The translations under genes were made by a program, and so were the position numbers. Of a stretch of DNA of 64,000 nt, positions 50,984 to 63,319 are shown piece by piece. How positions within the stretch are numbered: position 1 is the stretch's first letter; every line of letters begins with the position of its first letter. A model generated the notes under the pieces. It did not search any database and was not told the origin of the DNA. It worked only from the letters and a program-made list of their open reading frames with translations. Source of the DNA: Amia ocellicauda (Eukaryota; Chordata; Actinopteri; Amiiformes; Amiidae). The stretch lies in assembly GCF_036373705.1 (NCBI RefSeq), contig NC_089869.1, positions 15,758,550-15,822,549 of the forward strand. The letters are read 5' to 3'.

Positions 50984-53900
50984 GTGAATTTGTAATCCCT
51001 CTCAGTTTTGCCAGAGGGATTCCTTAATTAGGAAACAACAAAGAGAATCTTGTATTTCATTATGAGACTTGTGTTTTCTGTGTTTGTTTTTTTAAATAAC
51101 CACCGAGATCCCTCTGTCACCGGAACAGAATATTAATAGTATCTCTCTAATTTAATAGAGACCATCTCGTGTTCAAAAACAGCTAGTTTACTCCAAAGAT
51201 GTTTGTCTGCGTTATAGTTGTGAGCCATAGTATTTAAACATTGTAATTAAAACAAACTTATTTGTATTTAAAGGTTGTTATTATTTTTAATATTCACCAA
51301 TCTAAAGAAACTCAGCATACGGCAATAGGTGTACAATGTTTGTAATTTATTTTTTGGAAATGATCGAAGCTCTGGTGTTGGAATTTAAAGTAGTTGTTTT
51401 AATGTCCCCGCTGTACAGAAGTCAGTGATGATGTGGGGTTCCTCACATCGCCCCATGAGCGTGCCTGTAACTGCCCTGGAGGGTCCACTCTCTTTAAAAG
51501 GTTAAAAGAAAAAAAAAATCAGTACCTTCACTGTCTTGTTATTACACTACTGCTTTTGAAACAGCTGTTGCAATTCTTATTCTTTTTTTTCTATGTTTCA
51601 CATGCACATAAACCATATTTATAGATTCAATAATCTGTTGTTCTCATCCTAGGAATAATAATGGATCTTTTTTTCTTGCTTTTGTTTTTTCGCTGTTCAT
51701 TCACAATGTTTCCTGGGTAGTTTGAGAAAAAGAACGACTTTTCTTAATAAGTTGCTATGTTGCTTCCACACATTTGAGTTGCAGGCATTGGTACAATAAA
51801 GTAGTGTATCTTCAGAAGGAGGGGGGTGGGGGTAACTATGAGGATAGTTTGTAAGAGGTTACTTGATGATGTATCTAATTTGTGTCACTGAGTACTGTAG
51901 ATCATTTTATATTTAGCCTTTTATGCAAAAGATGGTGAAATTAAGTGTCTAGTTTTCTCAGCTGCAGTTTTATTTCTACAATAATGCAGTGTACTTTATA
52001 GGAAGAAGAAACACTCTTGTCTTAATGTGCCATAAAATGCCAAGAGAATGATGATATCATAATTATTTAAATATGTTTAAAAGCTGTTCAGTGAACGGAG
52101 CTCATTCAGAGAATATGACGGATGTCTTGAGGCGTTCCGCTGTGATAAAAAGGACAACATTGTTCGCCATTGGAGTTATATACAGTTTCATTTTTAATGC
52201 CATGTTGTAATTATGTTTCAGAACGCTTCCTGCATCAGTTCTGAACAAAGAGAGAGTTTAAAAGGATCTTGATAAATGTGAACTTCGGTGTCATCTTTTG
52301 TTCACTTAATATTATAATGAACGGTTGCCTAAAACTCCCCACTAGCTCTTTATAGAAGTGTGCCAAGTTCAAGAAGTGTGTTTATCATTTGATTATAGTA
52401 GTCAAGACCCTACGATGCGATTAATCATTAATCACCAGTTACAGAGCAGCAAACTACACTTAACTACACTGGTATGTGAGGTGTAGTTTAAAATGTAAAT
52501 GTGCCTACAGATGCATCTTAAACTCATAATTTGAAGTGGAATGCATATTAAACCCTTCATTAGCTGTATCACTATTTTATGACATAAAGAGGGTTTTGTT
52601 TAGACATGTTGATTGCCTGTTGAGCACGACTAAAAGTTAACAGGCACATTTCAGAACGGTTTCACAAAGATCTCGGGCATAATGTCATATTCCTTAGACA
52701 CAGAGCATTTATGATATGAAATGGGTGTAAGAAACAACAGCGACATTTGAAATAGTTTTGGGATAAGCAACTACCTCATTAACATAGAAAGAAACTCCTT
52801 ACAATATTAAATAGTACAAATAGTATCTCCTGATTTGGGCTAGGCAATATTGTTGTGATGGAATATTCCTGGCAATGTCTTTTAGGTTCAATAATTTGAA
52901 TACAGTATTACATTATAACTCATGTAGATTGTATAGACCCATGTTTAAACCAGTTTCCTTGCCACTGAGTGTTCAAATAAGGCAGTAACAAAAGTGTTCA
53001 GGATGTTTCGTAATATTCTTTATCTTATTTTCAGTAGGCATTCAGGTTACAAATTCTTCTTTATGTTTTCAGCATTTAAAATAAATCATATTTATACTTA
53101 TTTTTCCTGTCTACCTCCCATATTGTCCAAGTCCAAAGTTCAAATATTATTTATCGATTTTGTTAATTTATTGTATTTGGTCTTTACTTCTTTTTAGTGG
53201 GAATTAACAAGATAATGAATGTCCTGATGTTCACAGAGTGTAACTGAAATGTCAAAGTGCTCATAATTTTACATTAAAAGATTAAAACGTACTGTACTGC
53301 AGGCAATTTAAGGACGGAATGATTGCTTTTTTAAAATGAATTAGTGGCAGACTCTCGTGTTTAGTTCACATACCTAAGATGGTGGGCTGTGAAGAAGAAT
53401 TATTCAGTTTTATGGTTTACTTGCCAGCTTGGCAACTGCGGTAGCATTTAAAACGTCCATTTACAACCTTTTAACTGTCAGGAACTATTGAATTATGGAT
53501 GTTTACTTTCCTCAGAGCTCCCAGAATCACTGAAATTACTTTAATAGTGCAAGTGGTAATATTAATATGTTTGCGTATGAAGAGCGGAGTTATTAGCATA
53601 TCAACCTAACTTCAAGGAGTTCACCCACCACTTTTGATGGTTGCGTACATCCTAAGGAGAGGCAAATTGTTTATTTTTCTCCACTCTCCATTAGCTATCA
53701 TTCTTTCATATATACTGTGTGATAAATCAACCTTGGGAGCTTTTGATTTGCCACAACATGACACTACCTATCAGCTTGTCAGCTCTGTGTTGACTCTCTG
53801 CCTTTTAGGCTGTATATTTCTTTAAAGTCTAGAGCCAGTTACTTAGTCAGCTCTAACTAATTTCAGAGGGAAAGGGAAACTTCACTGGAGTGCTGTTTGG

Positions 53901-54095
53901 GATCTGCTTTTTAATCCTGGCCTGTTTAATGTTTGCCTCCTGACATTCTGGGCCAGACATCATTTTAATGGTATGTAGAGTGATAAAGCCAATAAAACGT
54001 CAAGATGATTGATAATCTGAGCATTATAGCAATATGACTTTCCTGTCCTCCTCTGTGCTGTAGATGATGGTTTCCAAATTGAATTCCTACAGTGT

Positions 54096-54168
54096 TGTGT
54101 GTGTGTGTGTGTGTGTGAGAGAGTGAGTGCGTGCGTGTGTGAGTAAGTGTGAGTGAGAGGGTATGCTT
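54096..54168. repeat. (TG)n with degenerate GA/TG-rich tail
   Basis: About 11 TG units followed by GAGAGAGTGAGTGCGTGCG-type imperfect repeats. Confidence 0.88.
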
Positions 54169-57090
54169 GGTGTGTATGCATGTGTTTATTGAATGAAATC
54201 CACACAGTTTGTGAAAGGCTTGTTCATAGTACTATACTCTCAAGCAAGTCCCTTATGTTTTCTGTGCACTGAAACAGTTTCCCTTTTTTCCCCACCTGAA
54301 ATAAATAGGTCAGAGTTATGTTTTTACTTTTATATTGGCATAACCAAAAGAAGTAGTGAACTTTTAATTGATAAACAAAGCAGCGGGCAATTACCCATAA
54401 GTATAACAAATATCTTTCATCATGTTTCAAGCAAGAATTATATAAAAAATAATACATTCTTAACATGCGGAGGGAATACATCTAACCTAATATTGAAATA
54501 CTTACTTTTGCTTTGTGTGACAAAGATCTTAACTTTGCTGCCAAAACAGAGAACAGAGTATGTTTTATATCAAATATGGCTTATTTAAAGTATACCTGTG
54601 TAGATTTGAGGGTTTGCAGAAAACTGACTGTGCCATTTATTTCCCCTGACTTTTCCACACTTGTCCAAACAAAGTTTGACAGTTGCTGGCCAAAAAGAAT
54701 AATGAGACCATCATTTAGCAAAGTTTTGTTTAGCTATAATGTTTTAATTATTACAGTGACAGCTTTTCTTTGTTATTGAGCTATCATTTATTTAACAGCT
54801 TGGAAACGTCTCTGCCTTAACTCTTGAGAGCAAATTCTACATGAATTGGGATATGTTCGGGTTTAAAACACCATTGGTAACAATCTGGTATGTTGAAAAA
54901 TTACAAGATATTTATTTAGTGAAGGAAAGGCTTTCCTTGTCGTTAGACATTCATTATTTGTGTCCCTTTAGGACTGAAAGGACATTGATCAGTAACTCAA
55001 ACTGAAAAATGAAACCTTATTAAATCCCTGTAGTGCCTTTAAAACCTGTCCCAGAGCATACAGGATCAATGGGCAACACAAATCCTATGTAGAAAGTACC
55101 CATACCCATGAAAAGCATATTCCAACATTGCAAAATGGTAGCATATATACTGTATTCAATGTTCTGCTCAATGCAGTGCTTGAACCCCATTCCCATTGAT
55201 TCGTAGTTTTCTCAGCTTGCCTACATGTCTTTGCTCTCATTATATTTTTGCTCCAATATAATCAGTCTACCCCAAGAACACCCTGGTCAGTACTCTTACC
55301 CTCTTTAGCCTCTTTGTCCTCAAGGAGAACATTGAAAATTGATCCTGTTGATTTTGATTAACCCTTGTACACGGGTAAAGTTGCTTCTCATTGTGCAATT
55401 GTGGATTGTGGCTTCACCATTGCCCGCTCAGAATTATAATAATATAACAATTATTAACACGTAGGAGGTAAAATAGTAAATCCCGAATTGTGACTACTCT
55501 AAAAGACACTTGATATATTTAATGCTAAATTACTTTGGGATTTTAATACATTTTAATTCAGCAGCAGGTTTTAAAAATATCGTGTTATTCTTAGCGTGTG
55601 CTTCCGTGTTGTCTACGTGGTCTGGACAGTTTCAGAAAGAGGAGCTGTATATGAAAAATAAATGGCGAAGAAACGTGTAAGCTAAACAAGTAGCATAATC
55701 TCTGAAACAGTCGTAGAGATTGAGCTATTTGTATAAAAGATGAAAAGGTTGATGCTACAATGTGTCCTAGTGAGTGTTAGGAGCTCAAAGGATCAATTGG
55801 CATCAGGGTGCTTTAATAGACTCTTAAAGAGATTTTGCAATGAAACCTTCTGGGAATCCAGTACCTGAACCGAGAACAAGGAGTGGGTTACCGTAAATTG
55901 GTGTGCCTAAATAGTTACTGCTGACTGAAATGCCTTCATTTTCTTGCATGTAGGAGAATTCAGGGCAACTGTTAAAGCCATTTCCACAATTCTGTTTAAT
56001 TGATCCAAGACAAGTTTCAGTAACGCTTTATATTCAACACGAGAGATGCATATATTACATTCTGTGATGACTTTACATTAAAATACATCTGCAGACATCT
56101 CCAGCTGTAATGTGCTTGAGCAAGATGAACTATTCTGGCTTTGTCTTGTAAGCATGTGCAGCATACATATACGAAGTATGGTTATACTAATATTTCTATC
56201 TATCTAGTCTGGGTAAACTGTAGAATTCCTGCAGGACTCAATGGAAACTTTTGAATGAAAGGGCCACTTATAGGAATATCCAGGCTATATTACAAATGAA
56301 ATATCAGGCTGTATATAGATCTCCAGGATTGTCTCTAGATAATTCTAACGTTAACCACAACCTCTTTCCCAGACATCATTAATAAGACTGGCTTATTGTT
56401 AGCAACATTTAGTGCCCTAATCTACCTGACATAAAAATTGTGTGAAGAATTTTCTTGCTGCTTTGTGCAGTATACTGACCCAAAAATAGAAAGAAGACTT
56501 TAATATTTTCCCAAAAAACAAAACATTTCACATTTCTAAATGAATACAGGCTACCCAGCATTTGATAATCTTGTCTTATTTTTTTGTCACAAATACCTTT
56601 CCTCTGGAGATGAAGTTTTTCAACATTACTTCCACTCTTTTCACCCCTCTTCCATTTCCATTGTAGACATTTGAGACAATTTCTTGCCGGAACAACGGTT
56701 TCTTATGTTAGTGCATCAGTGATTCTTACTTTACCAAGGGTGTAATATTAGGTGTGTTGCAATGTGGTTTTTATGTATAAATATAAGGAAATAAGTCTTA
56801 GAGAAATCCACATGTAAATAAATGCCTCACTGTGCAAATGCACAGAGCAAACAGCATGGCTAAAGCTACAGATAGAGGCCTGACTACCTCCCACTAGGAA
56901 CTCTGCAGGTCCACAGGCAGCAGGCAAGTCACGGGTAAAAACTGGGTTTTAACTTTCACAACTCGGTCATTTATGGACCTCCACACTACCGATCACATCT
57001 GTCTAATAACAGCCCAGATTCAATCAGTGATCTCTGGACAATTGGATAATATACTCTGAATAAGGCTTTTAGTAATTAATCCTCCATATA

Positions 57091-57091
<1 letters not shown>

Positions 57092-57141
<50 letters not shown>
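57092..57141. repeat. (TA)n microsatellite
   Basis: About 25 TA units, then a degenerate TA-rich tail to about 57170. Confidence 0.93.
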
Positions 57142-57144
<3 letters not shown>

Positions 57145-58999
57145 AATATACCAATAAATACATATATATATTTTTTTTAACCAAAACATAACAGGTGTAT
57201 TATTTAATAGTTTCTGATAACAGCAATAGAATGCTAATTAACTGTCTGCATTGTTTTGATCTGCTATTTACAGTAGGTTGTTCTTCTGGTCAATGTGTTA
57301 AAGTTAAATGTTTGTATATATATCTCGGATTTAGAAATATCTTGCTTCACATGTCATTATATGTATCCTGCAGTCGGTATAATTGTATATTTCTGTTTTG
57401 TACATGGAGAACACAGTTATTTTTTTAAGCCTACCTCCGATAAATCACAGCGCTTGTCTTTTTAGTTTTAAATAACCCTGTAATGCAAAGTGTAAAGATT
57501 CTCAAGAGTTCTATTTCTGAAAAGCATTGAAAGTTACTTTGTTTTATGTAAATAGAGATTGATGGAACATTTTACACAGCGAGCAGTTTTTGACAAAAAG
57601 TATTGATGGGTGCTTTCAGTAAGTGTTAGTTGAGATGACAGAACAATCCATTTTAAGATGAATTACACCAGAAAGTACCTCTATGTGAATGTCATGCATT
57701 CTGTTTCATCTGTAGTTTAAGGGATGACTAAATTCATGAATGCTTTAGTGCCCATTTTCTGTAGTTTTTAATATTGTGGTTTCCTTAACTTACCTATGTA
57801 GAGCCTCTGGGTATATTTGCATATTTATCTTCCAATAGTTTATCATTTGGAATAATAAACCAGCTCAACATTGAGCCAGTTTATTCCTGCACAGCTGAGT
57901 AGATAAAGAAGCATTTGTTAGGTCAGGCTGCTTGCATTAATTTGCAGGACATTCATTAAGAAAATAAATGCAGAAAAACTTGATATATCCTGTACTGGGA
58001 CAAGCCCCTTTTGTGCCTGTAATGGGTTGTACCAGAGGACATGGGGTATAAAATGTGAATTTTAGGTGTTGTTTTGTTTAAAGTACAGTACATACAGTAC
58101 TTTGATTTTTAAACTAAAGTGAAATCTGTGAAATGCAAGTACCTTCATAAAAATCTACTTCATAATACACTGGTATTCATTCTCATTTGAAATCTAGAAG
58201 TAGAATTCCAGTTTATTGCAGTTTAATAATCCAATTGAATAATAGACTGGGGATGAGAATTTTTTACCTCTCTTTTCGTCCCTAGCCAGACATGAAAATG
58301 TCTTTTATGTTCACCTAAAAAACTAAAATCTTCTTTTTGACCAGTGCATTATGATACAACTGACTCTCTATAAATAATTAATTTCTTCTTCAAGGAGCTC
58401 AAATGTCAGTGAGCGTGACATCAAAGCTCCTTTTGTTGAAAGGACAGTGTCTCGTCCGGCTGGGTGTGTCCATGTAAGTGGTGGGTGGGTTTTTGCTACG
58501 GCCAGCTCCACTGGTACTGCCCCGGTGGTCACATGGTGTCTTCTGAACTCTCTCTGCTGCTGTGCCAGACACCTTTTCACATTTTTCCCCTGCTGCACAA
58601 CTCTTGATATTTCTTCACACACTCACAAAGTATGTCTAAATGCATATTAAGGCCATGCATTGGCAGCTGCCTTTCCCCCTACTCCATGTGGTGGGCCTTT
58701 CCTTCCTTCACATGCTTCTTTACATGTGATTAAATAAATTAACATGCATTCCTCATATGGGAGGTGAAACATACAAGCTATATAAATTACCATATATTGT
58801 TCAGTGCTTATTTACACACACGTTAAAATGCAGCCTAGTTTGTGGTATGGCCCAACATTCGTCTGTTTGTTATTCTATTGGGTGCCATCAAAAAATGTGG
58901 AAATGATCTAATCCAAAGATCGACTGTAGAATCCAATCTACATGTATTATTCTGTCCAAAAAACAGTGCTTCTAAACAACTTTTGTGCCTGTACAAGGC

Positions 59000-59263
59000 T
59001 GACAGTACCCATTTTTAACAGATGCTTCAAGGGGACCTTAACCCATGAAATCATCCTGTCCCGAAGCCAGAACCCCACCCTCTAACTGCTGTATAAATAG
59101 ATTCTCATGACAGGGTAATTCATCTCCAGCCATGAAAACATCAACTTTAAAAGACAGCTTGTAGAGACCCGACGCTTGTTAGGGCCAGATCAGCAGCCCA
59201 GATGCCTGGGATGTAAACTCATGAAGAGAAGATTAATTTATCTGTCATCCCTGACTTTGACAG
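59000..59263. promoter_or_regulatory. candidate regulatory block, four TGACAG hexamers
   Basis: Complete TGACAG or CTGTCA at 59000-59005, 59108-59113, 59242-59247 and 59258-59263, in a complex non-repetitive stretch within lrmda intron 2. The last two are 16 bases apart in opposite orientation. Function inferred only. Confidence 0.35.
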
Positions 59264-62200
59264 TTGGTTGTAAATCTGATTTAGCTCTGTGCAGGGGGTG
59301 ATAGGAGTGCAGTGGACATTAAGATTTCAAAACCATGATATTGGGAAAACTTATTCATGACTTAAGTCCTCAAGGAATAGGTTTACATTTCTAGCTTGTG
59401 AAGTGTTTAGGTTCTTATTAAAAGAACATTTGAGCGTGTATTGTTTTTTTAATTCCTCATTTTATCCAAGATGACGGTGGTCAAATGAGGCACCCTTGAC
59501 AATGAATAGAAGTAGTGTTAGAATTACTGTTTGCTTGCTGATTGATGGTAACAGGAGACCTGTGGTGGGCAGGTCCTGTGATCACCCACATGTGAGCCGT
59601 GCTTCTCATTCCTTTTGACACAGATGACATTTTTAAAAGTTGATGTCATAGCGTTTTCTTAAACCTGAGTGACACTTAAAATTATGGAAGATTATGTGTT
59701 ATAAATGGCTTAATAATATACTGATTTAAAAAGTAAACTGCATCTAAAGCTTTATTATTACGTGAGAAGTTTTTTTAGGTTTCTGAATGGGAAGCAGTTT
59801 TGTCAACCAATGTCAGGAAAATGAAAGGTTTGCTATTCTGTGTGGTGTCAAAAATATATGTTTTCACTGAAGGTCTTTCTACTGATTTTGCACATGTTAT
59901 TCTTAATTGAAAAGCATTTTATTTACACTGGAATCTATCAGTTGTAAATGAAAGCACTCTTATTATTGATAATTTATTTTTTAACAATACAACCTCAAAA
60001 GATGTCCACAAGAATATATTTTTTCTGCCTTTTACAGAATCATAAAACCCTCTCTGTTTACACTAGTAACATGCACATAAGTCATGCTGGATTTTTGCAA
60101 GTTTGAGGTGTTTGGTATTGCTAGTCGATTCTTCCCACAACAATTTACCCACCATAACGAAACTCAGAGGGATTTAAAGATGAGGTAATTTTAAATAAAA
60201 TTTATATGCTTTTAAATACTTTGGGAGGATATGAAATATTGATAAGATGTACTTAAAGCAATGATTCATGTGATGCTTTAATTCTTCAAATGGTTTTGTA
60301 TTTAAATGTTGGTGTTGTTGCACAATATAAAAATGTGTTTTATTTAAATATCTGAAAATACCTAACATATGTAAGCATATTTCATTAACACTTAACAGCT
60401 TATAACCTTCAGTGCAAACTAAATAATAAGTTAAAACATGTTTAATGCAGCCTGTTTTAACATACATGCAGGTAACATTATTTTGAAATACTTGTAAGTT
60501 GAGTGAAGATATTGCAAAATTGCCAGAGGGTTACTATTTGAACATACTAATGATGCTTCTTCACATCAAGCAGAGGGACCAAATCCATTATTAACCGTTT
60601 TCATTTGATTTACTTTTGATATATAGGCCTGGAATTTAAAATACTATACATACATACACATTAGTACATTCTGTAAGTTTTTTTTTTCATAAATTACTAA
60701 CTCATCTTGTTAATACTATGTTTAATGCATACATGTGTGTATTTTGGGCTTGTTGTTGTTTATAGGATGAGTTCCATTCAAGCATTTTGAATAATTTGAT
60801 TAACAATTCACAGCAATATTGGTTCATAGCTCACACATGTAGAACATGTATACAATTTGAAAGGTTACCCACTTGATTTTAAAGAAGTGGTCATAAAGTT
60901 ACCATGATTCCAGATTCCCCCCGCCCCCATATATGTTTAAGTGTCAAAATTGTTGGGGGGAAAGAAATAGTGACAACTTGAGGCCATGGGATTGCTTTTG
61001 ATGTGGATTTGCATGCAAATCGTTTTTGCCTTGAATTGTCAATTCTTGTTTCTGACACTCAGAATGACAGACAAGCCCCCAGCCTGGGGGTGGGGGTTAG
61101 TAAATGTTGTTAATTAGCATGTGGAAGAAAAATGCTTCTGACAAGAGGTAGCCCAGTCTTAATAAATATGGTGACTAAACATTTCCCCCCTTTTGTCTGT
61201 CAGATCTAACAGCTGGGGAATTTAAACTCCTTTCACCTAGGAGGAAATCAAAGATAATCCTGAGTTTGATGTCGAAAGAAACTTTTGAATCTCTGAAAAA
61301 AGGGTCAGAAATGTACAGGGCAATGGGTTTAAGCAGTAAACCCCTCACAAAGGCTTCTGACAATCTACATTTCCCTGTGCTTTAAACAAAGTCTTTGGAA
61401 AGTTCTAAGCACCTTCTCTGTGCATGACTAAACCTATTGAGGAAGGGAGAGATAAAGAAACCCATGGCTTAGAGATGAAACTTTAATTTTCTGTTAAAAA
61501 CAAAATGCTTAAGATCCACAAAAAGGGAATGAAATGTCTTGCCACATTATACTGTAAAGTCACATGATCAAAGTGGGGATAGCGTGTGCTTTACAGGTGA
61601 AAATACCCCCTGAAAATCTGAAGTTAAACACCTTTGAAGATGATCTTTCCTACATGTTGAAGTGCATTAGCCAATATACGAGGTGGGTAAAATTGTAAAT
61701 GTCATGTTGTACAGACGCTTAAAATGATTAATTTATTGCAGGTTATTGATGTACTCCCTATAGACTGTTTATGCATACTGGGATAAATTGAAAATATTTG
61801 GAGACAATATCCAAATATTCATGTAGCTATGATTGAGAATTGTAGAATATGGTATTTAAAAAAAAAAAAGGTTTCTCCCAAGAATAACTCTTATCCAACA
61901 TTGATGTTAACCCTCTAAGACAGTGTTTCCCAACCATTCAAAAGCCATAAGATGCACCTGCTTAACATAAATAAAATTTTGTATGACATACCAACCCCAC
62001 CCGCCTGCCAACCACAATACAAGCAGTCCTCGCACTTGCAGCGTGTTACAACCCGGGAAAGACGCTGTAACTAACTCGAAATGTCAGTCGATGCTGATTT
62101 TCCCATAGAAGCAATGTTGTAGAAGGAGTTACTGACTTATCATAGACATGACCATAAGCACCTTTTTTAATACGCAGCACTTTATATGAAGGTACAAATT

Positions 62201-63183
62201 ATCTGAATATGACATTTAGGTTGTGTAGAGAGAAATAGTTTGAGTAATTTAGTACACTTAGGCACCAAAGTTAAATTCCGGATTCGAGTCCCCAAGTTAG
62301 GATTTCTCTTCTACTGAGTGAACTACACTTGGTGTACATGTTTTTCAGCCTAGAAATGTTGGTCTAGGATTATGGATCAGGCTGTTGTCTGGCTTTTAAA
62401 TTATGTGGCTAACCTACTGATGTAATTCATTGCGTTGTAGTGTCAAGTAGTTTCTTTCGGCACTGAAACGCAGTATCACTGTTTAGAATAAATATTTTAT
62501 TGATTTTTTAGTCTCATTAAATACTATATTTGTTTTAACTGAGGAATTGGATGTTAAAGAACATTTCACCAAAATATAAAGAAATTCAAATGTGAAAATG
62601 TGGTCAGTTTTATTTATGGATACAGATGACAGTAGTAATGTTGGAAGGTTACATTTAAGATTGTTTACAGAGTATTTATAAGTGATTTTACTAGACTTCA
62701 TATAACAATAATATGTATTAGTTATATTTTGGTCAGGATGTGTGCATAGGATCATTATTGTGCTAGAAAGTCCATTTGCAACCAAGCATGAGCTTCTTGA
62801 CATGTTTATATACTAAAATATCTGGATATATTTTACAATCCATTAGTTCCTTTCTTCTAACAAGAACACCAGGACCGAAAGGAATTTGTGCCAAATATAC
62901 TGCTAGTCTGCTTGCAAAAGCAGTAAAATTATGGTCAAGTCAATAGGGACCATACAGTGAGGGAAAAAGTATTTGATCCCCTGCTGATTTTGTACGTTTG
63001 CCCACTGACAAAGAAATGATCAGTCTATAATTTTAATGGTAGCTGTATTTTAACAGTGAGAGACAGAATAACAAAAAAAATCCAGAAAAAACGCATTTCA
63101 AAAAAGTTATAAATTGATTTGCATGTTAATGAGGGAAATAAGTATTTGATCCCCTATCAATCAGCAAGATTTCTGGCTCCCAA

Positions 63184-63274
63184 GTGTCTTTTATACAGGT
63201 AACGAGCTGAGATTAGGAGCACTCTCTTAAAGGGAGTGCTCCTAATCTCAGCTCGTTACCTGTATAAAAGACAC
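63184..63274. repeat. 41 bp perfect inverted repeat inside the Tc1-type element
   Basis: The arms 63184-63224 and 63234-63274 are exact reverse complements with a 9-base centre. They sit directly upstream of the transposase start, and the right arm contains TATAAAAG (63262-63269), a possible promoter element for the transposase. Confidence 0.9.
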
Positions 63275-63319
63275 CTGTCCACAGAAGCAATCAATCAATC
63301 AGATTCCAAACTCTCCACC

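Larger units (their letters stand above)
29180..62954 (+). other. lrmda: lrmda intron 2 (start), no further coding exon recognised
   Basis: About 33.8 kb downstream of the exon 2 donor. I looked for the next leucine-rich-repeat exon and for other gene families and found none. Open frames are short and chance-like. It contains microsatellites (listed separately) and several complex stretches that look like regulatory DNA: about 33480-33740, 39740-40370, 43080-43430, 50750-51060, 53600-53960, 56820-57060 and 58990-59330. A phase-compatible candidate cassette exon lies at 29746-29853. The intron continues past the Tc1-type insertion at 62955 and beyond the right edge. Confidence 0.65.

Noticed and set aside
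54193..54588. 131-residue plus-strand open frame
   Set aside because: No recognisable domain, AT-driven composition and no supporting splice or promoter context; likely chance.
61921..61935. CAGTGTTTCCCAACC, which resembles the terminal repeat of some hAT-type elements
   Set aside because: No matching inverted end or 8 bp duplication was found nearby, so an element cannot be supported.
62275..62300. GATTCGAGTCCCC, similar to a tRNA T-arm
   Set aside because: No A-box, acceptor stem or anticodon arm can be folded around it.
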